Positions 16,494-26,211 of a stretch of 64,000 nucleotides of DNA are shown here, one piece after another; the stretch's first letter is position 1, and each line of letters starts with the position of its first letter. Source of the stretch: Actinoplanes sp. SE50/110 (lineage in GTDB: Bacteria; Actinomycetota; Actinomycetes; Mycobacteriales; Micromonosporaceae); the NCBI RefSeq assembly GCF_900119315.1, contig NZ_LT827010.1, forward strand, positions 5,055,001-5,119,000, given 5' to 3'. The notes under the pieces are model-generated. The model was not told where the DNA came from. It did not search any database and was given only the letters and a program-made list of their open reading frames with translations. A program made the translations under genes and the position numbers.

Positions 16494-17948
16494 ATGATCA
16501 CGGCGATGGTGCCCGATATCGTCCGGCGGCGGCTGTCCACCCTGGACACCCGGATCGACCCGTACTCCTGGCTGGTCACCGGGGTGATCACGGTGGTCGC
16601 CGGGATTCTGCGCCTGACCGGGATCACCCAGCCGCGCAAGCTCGTCTTCGACGAGATCTACTATCCGACCGACGCCTGGGACATGCTCACCCACGGTGTC
16701 GAATGGGACGAGAAGAGCGACAGCGCGGGGTACGTCGTTCATCCGCCCCTGGGCAAATGGCTGATCGCCGCGGGCGAGAAGGTGCTCGGCAACACCGAGC
16801 TCGGCTGGCGGCTGCCGACCGCGCTGGCCGGCACCCTGATGGTCCTGCTGCTGATCCGGATCGCCTACCGGATGTTCCACTCGATGGTGCTGGCCGGCGC
16901 CGCCGGGCTGCTGATGACCCTGGACGGCTTCCAGCTGGTGCTGTCCCGCACGTCGCTGCTCGACATCTTCCTCGGCCTGTTCATCCTGGCCACGTTCGGC
17001 GCCATGGTGATCGACCGGGACCACTACCGCCGCGCCCAGCTGCGCGCGCTGGAGACCGGCTCGTTCCGGTACACGCCGTGGTGGCTGCTGGCCACCGGCG
17101 TCCTGTACGGCCTGGCCTGCGCCGTCAAGTGGAGCGCCCTGTTCTTCCTGCCGGCGTTCGCGCTGCTGATCGTCGTCTGGCGGGTCCAGGCCCGCCGTTC
17201 CGCCGGCCGCACCAGCCCGATCCGCCGCGGCATCGCCGGCGATCTCGGCTGGGGGGTGTTCAGCTTCGCGCTGGCGTTCGGCACCTACCTGGCCAGCTGG
17301 ACCGGCTGGCTGGTCACCGACGACGGCTTCTACCGGCACTGGCGGGCCGCCAACGGCATGGGCGAGCCGCCGTTCCTCGGCGCCCTGCTCAACCTGTGGC
17401 ACTACCACTCGGAGGCGTACGGCTTCCACAGCAACCTGACCACCCCGCACCCGTACCAGTCCTGGCCGTGGCAGTGGCTGCTGCTGGGCCGCCCGGTCGC
17501 CTTCGACTGGACCACCCCGGCCGGCTGCGGCGCCCCCAGCTGCGCCCGCGAGATCCTGCTGCTGGGCACCCCGCTGCTCTGGTGGTCGTTCCTACCGGCC
17601 CTGATCGCCCTGATCTGGCTGGCCGTCGCCCGGCGCGACTGGCGGGCGTACGCCATCCTGGCCGTCACCGCGGCCGGCCTCCTGCCGTGGTTCTGGTTCG
17701 CCGCCACCGACCACCGCACGATGTTCTCGTTCTACGTGATGCCCGCCCTGCCGTTCCTGATCCTCGCGGTCGTCTACGTCCTCGGCGCCATCGTCGCGGC
17801 GCAGCGGGCCGCAGGAATCGCGCTGGCCGCGGCGTACGTGGTGCTGGTCGCGGTCTGCTTCGCCTACTTCTGGCCGATCTTCACCGACCAGCCCATCCCG
17901 TACGACAGCTGGTCCGACCGCATGTGGCTCGGCAACCGCTGGATCTGA
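16494..17948 (+). CDS. pmt: polyprenyl-phosphate-mannose protein O-mannosyltransferase
   Basis: 484 residues, multi-pass membrane protein. The catalytic Asp-Glu pair is in LVFDEIYYPTDAW (Asp53-Glu54) in the first extracytoplasmic loop, followed by the family motif HPPLGKWLIA and SRTSLLDIFLG. About ten further hydrophobic segments follow; the C-terminal region has HHxxxxWxFHSNL-like and SWPWQWLLLGRP motifs. Enzymes of this GT39 family transfer mannose from polyprenyl phosphate to Ser/Thr of secreted proteins. The two neighbouring lipoproteins with Ser/Thr/Pro-rich linkers are plausible substrates (inference). It is divergent from the cupredoxin-like lipoprotein, sharing an 87-base promoter gap. 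Confidence 0.93.
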   Translation: MITAMVPDIVRRRLSTLDTRIDPYSWLVTGVITVVAGILRLTGITQPRKLVFDEIYYPTDAWDMLTHGVEWDEKSDSAGYVVHPPLGKWLIAAGEKVLGNTELGWRLPTALAGTLMVLLLIRIAYRMFHSMVLAGAAGLLMTLDGFQLVLSRTSLLDIFLGLFILATFGAMVIDRDHYRRAQLRALETGSFRYTPWWLLATGVLYGLACAVKWSALFFLPAFALLIVVWRVQARRSAGRTSPIRRGIAGDLGWGVFSFALAFGTYLASWTGWLVTDDGFYRHWRAANGMGEPPFLGALLNLWHYHSEAYGFHSNLTTPHPYQSWPWQWLLLGRPVAFDWTTPAGCGAPSCAREILLLGTPLLWWSFLPALIALIWLAVARRDWRAYAILAVTAAGLLPWFWFAATDHRTMFSFYVMPALPFLILAVVYVLGAIVAAQRAAGIALAAAYVVLVAVCFAYFWPIFTDQPIPYDSWSDRMWLGNRWI

Positions 17949-18001
17949 CCCGGGCGCGTGCCGGGCGGCCGACAACCAGAAGTCGAGCCGGCGGTAGCCG
18001 G

Positions 18002-19180
<1,179 letters not shown>

Positions 19181-19206
19181 CCGGGCATGCTAACGGCAAG
19201 TGGAGA

Positions 19207-20169
19207 TCAAGTGGGAACGACGCCGGACGAGGCCCGCACCACCAGGCTGGTCGGCAGGACCACGTCGCCGCCGACCCCGCTGCGCCCGAGCAGCAGATCG
19301 AGACCGATCGCGCCGGCCCGGTCCTTCGGCACGGCCACACTGGTCAGTGGCGGGTGGCTCATCGTGGCCAGGCTCACGTCGTCGAAGCCGACCACGCTGA
19401 GCTGCCCGGGAACGCTCACCCCGCGAGCCGCGAGCCGGTGCAGGACACCGAGCGCGACCAGGTCGTTGTAGGCGATCACCGCGGTGGCGGTGGTGGCGAG
19501 CAGCAGGTCCGCGGCGAGCAGACCGCCCTCGAAGGTGGGCGCCACCCGGCCGAGGGACTTCGCTCCGCTGAGCGCGGCAACCCTTTCGCGGGCGGCCCAG
19601 GAACCGGCGGGTCCCTCCGCGTACGCGATGTGCCGATGTCCCAGAGCCTGCAGGTGCACCAGCGCCTGCCGGATGCCGTCGCCGATGTCCGCGACCACCG
19701 CGTTCATCCCGGCGATCCGCCGGTGCAGCACCACGGTCGTCGCCGGGTCGGCGCCGGCGAGAACATCCGCGTCGGCCGCCCGCGGCGAGCAGAGCAGCAG
19801 GCCGTCGGTGTTGCGCCCGAGCGTCGCGATCGCCTCCAGCTCGGCCACCGGGTCCTCGTCGGTGTCGGTGATGAACACTCCGCAGTCGGCGGCCCGGGCC
19901 CGCGCACTGACCCCTTTGGCCACATCCGCGAAGAACGGGTTCCGAAGGTCGGGGACGATCAACCCGATATTGCCGGTACGACCGGTGATCAGCCCCCGGG
20001 CGGCCCGATTCACCCGGTAGTCGAGCCGCGCCGCCACCTCGATGACGTTCTCCCGCGTTTCCGCGCTGACCGTCCCACCGCTCAGCGCCCGCGACACCGT
20101 CGACACGGAGACCCCGGCCGCGCGCGCCACATCCTGCACCGTCGTCCGCGCCAATCCCGCCCCCATCAT
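19207..20169 (-). CDS. LacI-family transcriptional regulator
   Basis: 320 residues from the ATG at 20169 (a second ATG follows at once). The N-terminal HTH (TVQDVARAAGVSVSTVSRAL) and hinge (RLDYRVNRAARGL) are standard, with the Leu-Ala hinge partly altered. The C-terminal periplasmic-binding-type sensor has IGLIVPDLRNPFFADV and VIAYNDLVALGVL and VVGFDD. The effector is probably a sugar or sugar acid. The perfect LacI-type site before the UxaA-like gene at 14145 is the best candidate target in this window (inference). Ends 26 bases from the beta-helix lipoprotein start. Confidence 0.92.
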   Translation of the reverse strand: MMGAGLARTTVQDVARAAGVSVSTVSRALSGGTVSAETRENVIEVAARLDYRVNRAARGLITGRTGNIGLIVPDLRNPFFADVAKGVSARARAADCGVFITDTDEDPVAELEAIATLGRNTDGLLLCSPRAADADVLAGADPATTVVLHRRIAGMNAVVADIGDGIRQALVHLQALGHRHIAYAEGPAGSWAARERVAALSGAKSLGRVAPTFEGGLLAADLLLATTATAVIAYNDLVALGVLHRLAARGVSVPGQLSVVGFDDVSLATMSHPPLTSVAVPKDRAGAIGLDLLLGRSGVGGDVVLPTSLVVRASSGVVPT

Positions 20170-20280
20170 CGGCCCGCGCCAGCATAGCGTCGGCCTGTTC
20201 CCCGGACCGGTCACCACCTCCCGCCCGCACCGCGCCGCGTCCCGGCACGCCGACCGTCCACCCCCCCGGCCGGAAACAGC

Positions 20281-20297
20281 TTCACGGGCCCCGTGAA
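20281..20297. repeat. short inverted repeat between DeoR and LacI genes
   Basis: TTCACGGG and CCCGTGAA face each other across a single base (20281-20288, 20290-20297) in the 229-base gap (20170-20398). It may be an operator for the LacI gene or the terminator of the DeoR gene; the one-base centre favours a protein-binding site. Nothing else is visible in this gap. Confidence 0.45.
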
Positions 20298-20398
20298 CGG
20301 CATTTTCGAGTCGGCGGCAAGAGGTCCCACAGTCGGGGGACGGATCGGCGTCGAGGCCATTCCGATGGCGCCTCGGACGTCGCGTGGGGAGGATCGCC

Positions 20399-21157
20399 TC
20401 ACGGTGCGGCGAGGATGGCCACCTCGGCGGCCCGGAGGGCCTGCAGGGTGGGGTGGGACGCCGCGGCGTCGGTGATGATGCCGCCGACCGCCGACGTGGG
20501 CAGCACCGTGAACGGCGAGGCGGCACCGATCTTCTCCGAGCTGGCCAGCACGTACGTCTCGGCGGCCCGCGACGCCAGGATCCGTTTCAGTGCCGCCTCG
20601 TCCGGGTCGCCGGTGGTCAGCCCGGCCGCCTCGTGGACCCCGGTGACGCCGAGGAGGAAGATGTCGGCGGTCACCGCGAGTGCCGCCGCCACGGTGGCCG
20701 CGCCGCAGGTCACCGCGGAGTGCTTGAACAGCCGCCCGCCCAGCACGTGGACGTCGACCGCCGGGTGCGCGACCAGGGCGGCCGCCACGGTCGGGCTGTG
20801 GGTCACGATCGTCGCGCGCAGGTCGGCGGGCAGGGCCGCGGTCACCGCCAGCGCCGTCGTGCCGCCGTCGAGCAGGATCGTGGAACCGGGTCGGATCAGC
20901 GCGGCCGCGGCGGCCGCCACCCGCTGTTTGCTCAAGGTGGCCAGGGTGGTGCGGGTCGCGTAGTCGGCCAGGGCGGGCGACACGGGCAGGGCTCCCCCGT
21001 ACACCCGCTGGCAGAGACCGGCCGCGGCCAGCTCCCGCAGGTCGCGCCGGATCGTGTCCTCGGGGACGCCGAGGGCGGCCGCGACCTCCTTGGCCACCAC
21101 CTTGCCGTCGGTCCGCAGCCGGTGCAGCAGGACGTCGCGTCGCTCCGCCGCCAGCAT
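20399..21157 (-). CDS. DeoR-family transcriptional regulator
   Basis: 252 residues. The N-terminal winged HTH is typical (ERRDVLLHRLRTDGKV then AAALGVPEDTIRRDLREL), with the family's Y/VYGGA link. The C-terminal DeoR sensor has ILLDGGTTALAV, VTHSPTVAAALV, HVLGGRLFKHSAVTCG and LGVTGV, and the DxxEAALKR motif. Such proteins sense phosphorylated sugars or derivatives. It is divergent from the NudK-like gene with only 58 bases between start codons, so it may control that gene or itself. Confidence 0.92.
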   Translation of the reverse strand: MLAAERRDVLLHRLRTDGKVVAKEVAAALGVPEDTIRRDLRELAAAGLCQRVYGGALPVSPALADYATRTTLATLSKQRVAAAAAALIRPGSTILLDGGTTALAVTAALPADLRATIVTHSPTVAAALVAHPAVDVHVLGGRLFKHSAVTCGAATVAAALAVTADIFLLGVTGVHEAAGLTTGDPDEAALKRILASRAAETYVLASSEKIGAASPFTVLPTSAVGGIITDAAASHPTLQALRAAEVAILAAP

Positions 21158-21215
21158 CCGTGTTTCTCCTCATTCTTGTCGACTGTTGCGCGTTTCGCCG
21201 GGTAGCTTACCGTCC

Positions 21216-21863
21216 ATGAGACCCGGCATCGACATCCCGGACGCCCGCGGCCGCACCGGCCTCGACCGGATCGGGCGCGACCTGACCGGCAACCCCGACG
21301 TGGTGGTGCGGGACGTGGAGGTGTTGGCGACCGCCTGGCACGTGCTGCGTCGCACCACCTACGACTACCGTCGCTCGGATGGCACGTGGAGCCGGGAGCA
21401 GCGGGAGACGTACGACCGCGGGGACGGCGCGACCGTGCTGCTCTACGACGACGAGCGGGAGACGGTGCTGCTGACCCGGCAGTTCCGCTATCCGGTGTAC
21501 GTGAGCGGCCACCCGGACGGGATGTTCCTGGAGACCGCGGCCGGGCTGCTCGACGGGGACGATCCGGCGGCGGCGATCCGGCGGGAGGCGGCCGAGGAGC
21601 TGGGAGTGGCGATCGGTGAGCTGGAGCGGGTGTTCGCGGTGTGGACGAGCCCGGGGTCGGTGACCGAGCGGCTGCACTGTTTCGCCGCGCCGTACACCGC
21701 GGCGTCCCGGGTGGGGCCGGGTGGCGGGCTGGCCGACGACGGGGAGGACATCGCGGCGGTGGAGCTCGCCCTCGGACAGGCGCTGGAGATGATCGGGACC
21801 GGCGAGATCGCCGACGCGAAGACGATCTTGCTGTTGCAGTGGTTCGCGCTGCGGAAACGATAG
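21216..21863 (+). CDS. NudK-like GDP-mannose / nucleotide-sugar Nudix hydrolase
   Basis: 215 residues; the ATG at 21216 agrees with homologue length. The Nudix box reads ETAAGLLDGDDPAAAIRREA then AEELG, the one-residue-shorter variant typical of NudK. The tail SPGSVTERLHCFAAPY, GGGLADDGEDI and QALEMIGTGEIADAKTILLL follows E. coli NudK nearly motif by motif, favouring GDP-mannose or related sugar-nucleotide hydrolysis over ADP-ribose. It lacks a membrane signal and acts in the cytoplasm on Mg2+-bound substrate. Confidence 0.88.
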   Translation: MRPGIDIPDARGRTGLDRIGRDLTGNPDVVVRDVEVLATAWHVLRRTTYDYRRSDGTWSREQRETYDRGDGATVLLYDDERETVLLTRQFRYPVYVSGHPDGMFLETAAGLLDGDDPAAAIRREAAEELGVAIGELERVFAVWTSPGSVTERLHCFAAPYTAASRVGPGGGLADDGEDIAAVELALGQALEMIGTGEIADAKTILLLQWFALRKR

Positions 21864-21911
21864 GCTACCGTGATCGACCGACACGGTGCGGGGTCCCATA
21901 GTATTTGCCGC

Positions 21912-22361
21912 ATGGCAAACACCGAGCGCGTCCTGGATGTCCTGATCGTCGATGACGATGACGCCGACACCCTGATGATCGAGGAGGCGCTGCTCGACGT
22001 GGAGCCGGCCCCGGCCGTGCACCGGGTCTCCGACGGCAGCGAGGCGATCGACTACCTGCGCCGCCAGGGGCCCTATGCGGACGCCCGCCGCCCCGACCTG
22101 ATCCTGCTGGATCTCAACATGCCGCGGATGGGCGGGCACGAGGTGCTCGCCGAGGTGAAGAACGACGAGGCGCTCAAGAGCATCCCGGTGGTGGTGCTGA
22201 CCACGTCGAACGCACTGCCGGACATCACCGCGAGCTATGCCCGGCACGCGAACGCGTTCGTCACCAAGCCGATGGATCTCGACGGTTTCGAGGCCGCGGT
22301 TCGCAAGATCAGGAAGTTCTACGGCGAGACCGCGGTCCTTCCGGGGGACAAGGAATCGTGA
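21912..22361 (+). CDS. single-domain response regulator (Rcp1-like)
   Basis: 149 residues made only of a receiver domain: acidic pocket VDDDDAD, phospho-acceptor LILLDLNMPRMGG (Asp67), Thr in VVVLTTSN, and Lys in FVTKPMDL. The extra loop DYLRRQGPYADARRP and the HxVLxEVKND helix are characteristic of Rcp1/CheY-like regulators paired with phytochrome-type kinases. It has no output domain and no kinase neighbour, so it probably relays phosphate to a distant partner. Confidence 0.9.
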   Translation: MANTERVLDVLIVDDDDADTLMIEEALLDVEPAPAVHRVSDGSEAIDYLRRQGPYADARRPDLILLDLNMPRMGGHEVLAEVKNDEALKSIPVVVLTTSNALPDITASYARHANAFVTKPMDLDGFEAAVRKIRKFYGETAVLPGDKES

Positions 22362-22381
22362 AACACCTCACTCCGCGTCTT

Positions 22382-22399
22382 GGTTAGGTTCCCCTAACC
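22382..22399. repeat. hairpin with GGTTAGG / CCTAACC arms
   Basis: Seven-base arms face each other across TTCC, 20 bases after the response-regulator stop. It could be that gene's terminator. The arms resemble halves of the actinobacterial iron box (IdeR/DmdR) but are set further apart than in the consensus, so an iron-regulatory role is unlikely. Confidence 0.4.
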
Positions 22400-22456
22400 G
22401 CCGCTCTGAGCTGCGAAAACATCCGTCAGGTCACCTCCGGGCCAGGAACCCGAAAC

Positions 22457-22487
22457 TTGATCTCAACCTAGGTTGAAGTTTTAGAGT
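22457..22487 (+). promoter_or_regulatory. fprA promoter with embedded palindromic operator
   Basis: TTGATC (22457-22462) can serve as a -35 element and TAGAGT (22482-22487) as a -10. The spacer contains a perfect 14-bp palindrome TCAACCTAGGTTGA (22463-22476). This layout is that of a repressor-controlled promoter about 70 bases before the fprA start. The regulator is unknown. Confidence 0.5.
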
Positions 22488-22558
22488 TCCTGTTCGCCCG
22501 GAGGTCGATCTTGGCTGGGGCGGGATTCGTTGCTACGAGTGAGCGAGGGAACGCGACC

Positions 22559-23908
22559 ATGGACCGCCCCCTGAGGGTTGCCGTCATCGGAGCCGGCCCG
22601 GCCGGCATCTACGCCGCCGACCACCTCATCAAAGCCAACCCGGACGTCACCGTCGACATCCTCGACAAGCTGCCCACGCCGTACGGGCTGATCCGCTACG
22701 GCGTCGCGCCGGACCACCCGCGGATCAAGGAGATCATCACCGCGCTGTTCCGGATCATGGACAACCCGCGCATCCGGTTCATCGGCAACGTGGCGTACGG
22801 CATCGACGTCAAGCCCGAGGAACTCAACCGCTTCTACGACGCGACGATCATCGCGACCGGCGCGGAGAAGGACCGGTCACTCGACATCCCGGGCATCGAC
22901 CTGCAGGGCAGCTACGGTGCCGCGGACTTCGCGAGCTGGTACAACGGCCACCCGGACGTACCGCGCGACTGGCCGCTGGAGGCCAGGGAGGTCGCGGTGA
23001 TCGGCGCCGGCAACGTCGCCATCGACGTGGCCCGGATCCTCGCCAAGACCGCCGACGAACTGCTGGTCACCGAGATCCCGGACAACGTGTACCAGGCGCT
23101 CGAGCGCAGCCCGGTCACCGACGTGCACCTGTTCTCCCGGCGCGGCCCGGCCCAGGTCAAGTTCACCCCGCAGGAGCTGCGCGAGCTCGACCACTCGCCG
23201 AACGTCGAGGTGATCGTCCACCCGGAGGGCATCGAGTTCGACGAGGGCAGCCTCGAGGCGATGCGCCAGACCCGGCACGTCAAGATGTGCGTCGACATCC
23301 TGCAGAACTGGGCGGTCCGCGACCCGCGGGACCGGCCGCGCCGCCTGCACCTGTACTTCCTGCAGGCCCCGGTCGAGGTGCTCGGCGAGGACGGCAGGGT
23401 GGTCGGCCTGCGCACCGAGACGCAGGAGCTGACCGGCGACGGCTGGGTCCGCGGCACCGGCGAGTTCACCGACTGGAACGTCCAGGCGGTGTACCGGGCG
23501 GTCGGCTACCTCAGCAGCGCGCTGCCGGACCTGCCGTTCGACACCAAGACCGGCACCATCCCGCACGCCGCCGGCCGGGTGCTGGACCTCGACGGCGACC
23601 ACATCCCGGGCATGTACGTGACCGGCTGGATCAAGCGCGGCCCGGTCGGCCTGATCGGCCACACCAAGGGTGACGCCGGCGAGACCGTGGCCAGCCTCCT
23701 GGCGGACCTCGACTCGCTGCCGGCGGCGCCGCAGCACGATCCGGCCGAGGTCGTCGCCTACCTGGAGCAGCGCGGGCTGCCGTACACCACGTGGGCCGGC
23801 TGGCAGAGGCTGGACGCGCATGAGATCGCGCTGGGCGAGCCGCACGGCCGCAAGCGGATCAAGGTCGTCGCGCGCGACGAGATGACCGGGATCTGCAACA
23901 ACTCCTGA
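22559..23908 (+). CDS. fprA: FprA-type ferredoxin-NADP+ reductase
   Basis: 449 residues; the ATG at 22559 follows GAGCGAGGGA. Adrenodoxin-reductase family: FAD-binding VAVIGAGPAGIYAADHL (residues 7-24), PTPYGLIRYGVAPDHP, the NADPH-binding VAVIGAGNVAIDVARIL, and SRRGPAQVKFTPQELREL; the C-terminal GWIKRGPVGLIGHTKGDA is the conserved FAD-contact segment. The enzyme passes electrons from NADPH to ferredoxins, for example those serving P450s such as the pair at 55.8-57.2 kb. It is monocistronic, preceded by a palindromic operator and followed by a hairpin. Confidence 0.95.
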   Translation: MDRPLRVAVIGAGPAGIYAADHLIKANPDVTVDILDKLPTPYGLIRYGVAPDHPRIKEIITALFRIMDNPRIRFIGNVAYGIDVKPEELNRFYDATIIATGAEKDRSLDIPGIDLQGSYGAADFASWYNGHPDVPRDWPLEAREVAVIGAGNVAIDVARILAKTADELLVTEIPDNVYQALERSPVTDVHLFSRRGPAQVKFTPQELRELDHSPNVEVIVHPEGIEFDEGSLEAMRQTRHVKMCVDILQNWAVRDPRDRPRRLHLYFLQAPVEVLGEDGRVVGLRTETQELTGDGWVRGTGEFTDWNVQAVYRAVGYLSSALPDLPFDTKTGTIPHAAGRVLDLDGDHIPGMYVTGWIKRGPVGLIGHTKGDAGETVASLLADLDSLPAAPQHDPAEVVAYLEQRGLPYTTWAGWQRLDAHEIALGEPHGRKRIKVVARDEMTGICNNS

Positions 23909-23915
23909 GAGCGGG

Positions 23916-23942
23916 GGCCGGCCGGACATGGTGCGGCCGGCC
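23916..23942. terminator. bidirectional hairpin between fprA and cspA
   Basis: GGCCGGCCG (23916-23924) pairs with CGGCCGGCC (23934-23942). It sits between two convergent genes, 8 bases after the fprA stop and 17 before the cold-shock gene's stop, and can terminate both. Confidence 0.65.
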
Positions 23943-23958
23943 ACCCACTGAGCAGGGG

Positions 23959-24162
23959 TCAGAGCGGGCGGATGTTCTCCGCCTGCAGTCCCTTGGTGCC
24001 CTGGGTGACCTGGAACTCCACCCGCTGGTTCTCCTCCAGGCTGCGGAAGCCGGAGGTGGCGATCGCGGAGAAGTGCGCGAACACGTCCGGGCCGCCGTCA
24101 TCCTGGGTGATGAAGCCGAAGCCCTTGTCGCTGTTGAACCATTTGACGGTGCCGGTGGCCAT
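23959..24162 (-). CDS. cspA: cold-shock protein CspA
   Basis: 67 residues, the standard length for bacterial Csps. It has VKWFNSDKGFGFI (RNP1 KGFGFI) and DVFAHFSAI (RNP2), and the family ending GTKGLQAENI. It binds single-stranded nucleic acid and melts RNA structure. An AAGGAGATT ribosome site precedes the ATG and an AT-rich stretch lies further upstream (24178-24192), consistent with strong expression. Confidence 0.97.
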   Translation of the reverse strand: MATGTVKWFNSDKGFGFITQDDGGPDVFAHFSAIATSGFRSLEENQRVEFQVTQGTKGLQAENIRPL

Positions 24163-24207
24163 CGGAATCTCCTTGCCGCAAAAATAATACGCCCGGTGGG
24201 CGCAGCG

Positions 24208-24879
24208 TCACCGTAACACGCCGAGCACCGAAACCTCGGTGATCGCGGCGTCCTGCGCGGCGCCCAGCCCACTGATCCGGTACGTGGTCAGCTCCCGCAG
24301 CCACGCCGGCACGTGCCCCCGGCCGGGATCGCCGACCAGGATCTCCGCGCCGCGATCGGCCGCCCGGCGCAGGAAGGCGCCCATCCGGTCGGCCAGGGCG
24401 CTGTCGTAGAAGGCGTCCCCGACCAGCACGACCTCGGCGTCACCGGCGTCCCCGCCGAGCAGATCACCCTCGACCGTGGCCAGCCGCACCCGGTTCGCGT
24501 CGGCGTTCATCGCGGCCGCGGCACACGCGTACGGGTCGATGTCGTTGCCGGTCACGCTCGCCGCGCCGGCCTTGGCCGCGGCGATCGCCGCGACGCCGCC
24601 GCCGCAGGCGACGTCGAGCACCCGCCGGCCGGCGACCAGGCGCGGATGGTCCAGGACGTAGCGGGCCAGCGCCTGACCGCCGGCCCAGGCGTTGGTCCAG
24701 AACGGGTGGTACGACGTACCGGCCTGCGCCTCGAGCCGGGCCTCCAGCACGATCGCGTCGTCGGCCAGGTGCAGCACCAGCTCCGGCACGAAGGACGGGC
24801 GGACCAGGCGCAACCCGTCGTAGTTGTCGGCGCGGGACGCCAGGAAGGGGGCGAGCGGCAGTCCAGTGGCTCCGGGCAC
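24208..24879 (-). CDS. ETFB-lysine-methyltransferase-like class I methyltransferase
   Basis: 223 residues. The SAM pocket reads VLDVACGGGVAAIAAAKAGA, then TGNDIDPYACAAAAMNA; the substrate-side motif is LVGDAFYDSALA. The front motif YHPFWTNAWAGGQALARYVL matches the PrmA-like family that includes mammalian ETFBKMT, with the usual -PY-WAFGQALARYL- segment. In bacteria the target is probably a protein lysine, possibly ETF beta or a ribosomal protein, but this is not shown here. Confidence 0.82.
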   Translation of the reverse strand: MPGATGLPLAPFLASRADNYDGLRLVRPSFVPELVLHLADDAIVLEARLEAQAGTSYHPFWTNAWAGGQALARYVLDHPRLVAGRRVLDVACGGGVAAIAAAKAGAASVTGNDIDPYACAAAAMNADANRVRLATVEGDLLGGDAGDAEVVLVGDAFYDSALADRMGAFLRRAADRGAEILVGDPGRGHVPAWLRELTTYRISGLGAAQDAAITEVSVLGVLR

Positions 24880-24999
24880 GGCGCTCTCCGATCGTCGAGG
24901 GCCGTGAACGCGACAACGGCTCGTCCGACACTACGCGACCGGACGGATCGGCGCGGTGGCTCGCTCAGGGTGACGCGAGCCACCGTCGCCCGAAAGTGG

Positions 25000-26166
25000 T
25001 CAGGCGGTCGCCGACGGGTTGTACTGCAGCGTCCACCGGTAGGCCTGCACCAGCCGGGTGTCGAACCCGGACGCCGAGCCCCACAGGAAGATCCGGAACC
25101 GGCGGTAGAGCTCCTCACCCCAGCGGGCGACGATCTCCTCCCGCCGGGCGTCCAGGCGTTTCGCCCACTCCCGGCAGGTCAGATAGTAGTTGTGCCGATC
25201 GTCCTGCACGCTGAGCAGGTCGAACGGGGACCGGGCCACCTGCTGCAGATACTGGTGCAACAGCAGCGGGGCGGACCGGCCCGGATAGACGTACTGCTTG
25301 AAGAAGGTGGAGGCGGTGTGCTTGCGGCGCATCGCCAACGCGTCCAGGTAGACCCGGCCACCGGGTTTCAGCAGCCGGGCGTACGTCTTCAGGGTGGCGC
25401 CGTAGTCGGGCAGGTGCTCGGTGACACCCATGTTCACGATCGCGTCGTACCGCTGATCGGATCGGAACTGCAGAATGTGCTCCCGGACGACGGTGACCGG
25501 AAGACGTTCCCGCTCGAAGAGGTCCTTGAGGAACCGCTCGGACTCCACGGCCAGGGTGACCGTGGTGACGTCGATGCCGCGACGGGCGGCGTGCTCGGAG
25601 AACGCGCCCCACCCGCCGCCGACCTCGAGGACCCGGTCGCCCGGTTTCACCCCGATGTCGTCGAGGGCGATGTCCAGCTTGCGGGTGACCGCGTCCTCCA
25701 AGGGCTCGTCGTCGCCGTGGAAGACGCCCTGCGTGTAACAGCGGTGCCGTTCGTCGAGGAAGGTGAGGAAGAAGTCCGACTCCTCGTCGTAGTGCTGCGA
25801 GATGGCCCGCCGGTCGTGGCCGGCCTTGCCGTGCCACAGCGAGGGGGCCCACCGGCCCACGAAGGCGACCGGATGGATGTCGGAGAAGAACCGGCGCATG
25901 GTCAGCGCCGCCGCGAGGTCGCCCTCGATGTCGATGTCTCCGCGCAGGTAGGCCAGAGCGACCTGCAACTGGTCCAGGGAGGCCAGCGCATCGTGGCCCG
26001 TGTCGTCACGGACCACGATGCGGAACTCGGCCGGAGTGGACCCGCCGGCGCCGTAGGCGAGGGTGGCGCCGTCGCGGGTCAGGATCTCGAAGGGAATCGG
26101 GGTGCGGTCACGGAAGAACTCGTCGTAACGCCGGCTGAAGACGTCGGCGAGGGAACGCCGCCTCAT
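25000..26166 (-). CDS. cyclopropane-fatty-acyl-phospholipid synthase-like methyltransferase
   Basis: 388 residues; the ATG at 26166 follows GGGAGG. The N-terminal half is the CFA substrate-binding domain (SLADVFSRRYDEFF, SLDQLQVALAYLRGDIDIEGDL, VGRWAPSLWHGKAGHD). The SAM domain starts ISQHYDEESDFFLTFLD, then VLEVGGGWGAFSEHAA and the VNMGVTEHLPDYG motif. Differences from canonical Cfa: the usual YSC-YF- becomes HRCYTQG, and the conserved catalytic region is variant, so the product may be a methylated or cyclopropanated lipid, but not necessarily. Downstream of the saccharopine-dehydrogenase-like gene by 45 bases and probably cotranscribed. Confidence 0.85.
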   Translation of the reverse strand: MRRRSLADVFSRRYDEFFRDRTPIPFEILTRDGATLAYGAGGSTPAEFRIVVRDDTGHDALASLDQLQVALAYLRGDIDIEGDLAAALTMRRFFSDIHPVAFVGRWAPSLWHGKAGHDRRAISQHYDEESDFFLTFLDERHRCYTQGVFHGDDEPLEDAVTRKLDIALDDIGVKPGDRVLEVGGGWGAFSEHAARRGIDVTTVTLAVESERFLKDLFERERLPVTVVREHILQFRSDQRYDAIVNMGVTEHLPDYGATLKTYARLLKPGGRVYLDALAMRRKHTASTFFKQYVYPGRSAPLLLHQYLQQVARSPFDLLSVQDDRHNYYLTCREWAKRLDARREEIVARWGEELYRRFRIFLWGSASGFDTRLVQAYRWTLQYNPSATA

Positions 26167-26211
26167 GGGGTGATCCTCCCACCAAACGCCGCGCCGCACA
26201 CCCGTCGATCT

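Noticed and set aside
22382..22399. IdeR/DmdR iron box
   Set aside because: The arms GGTTAGG and CCTAACC match the half-sites but are set about four bases too far apart; a hairpin is simpler.
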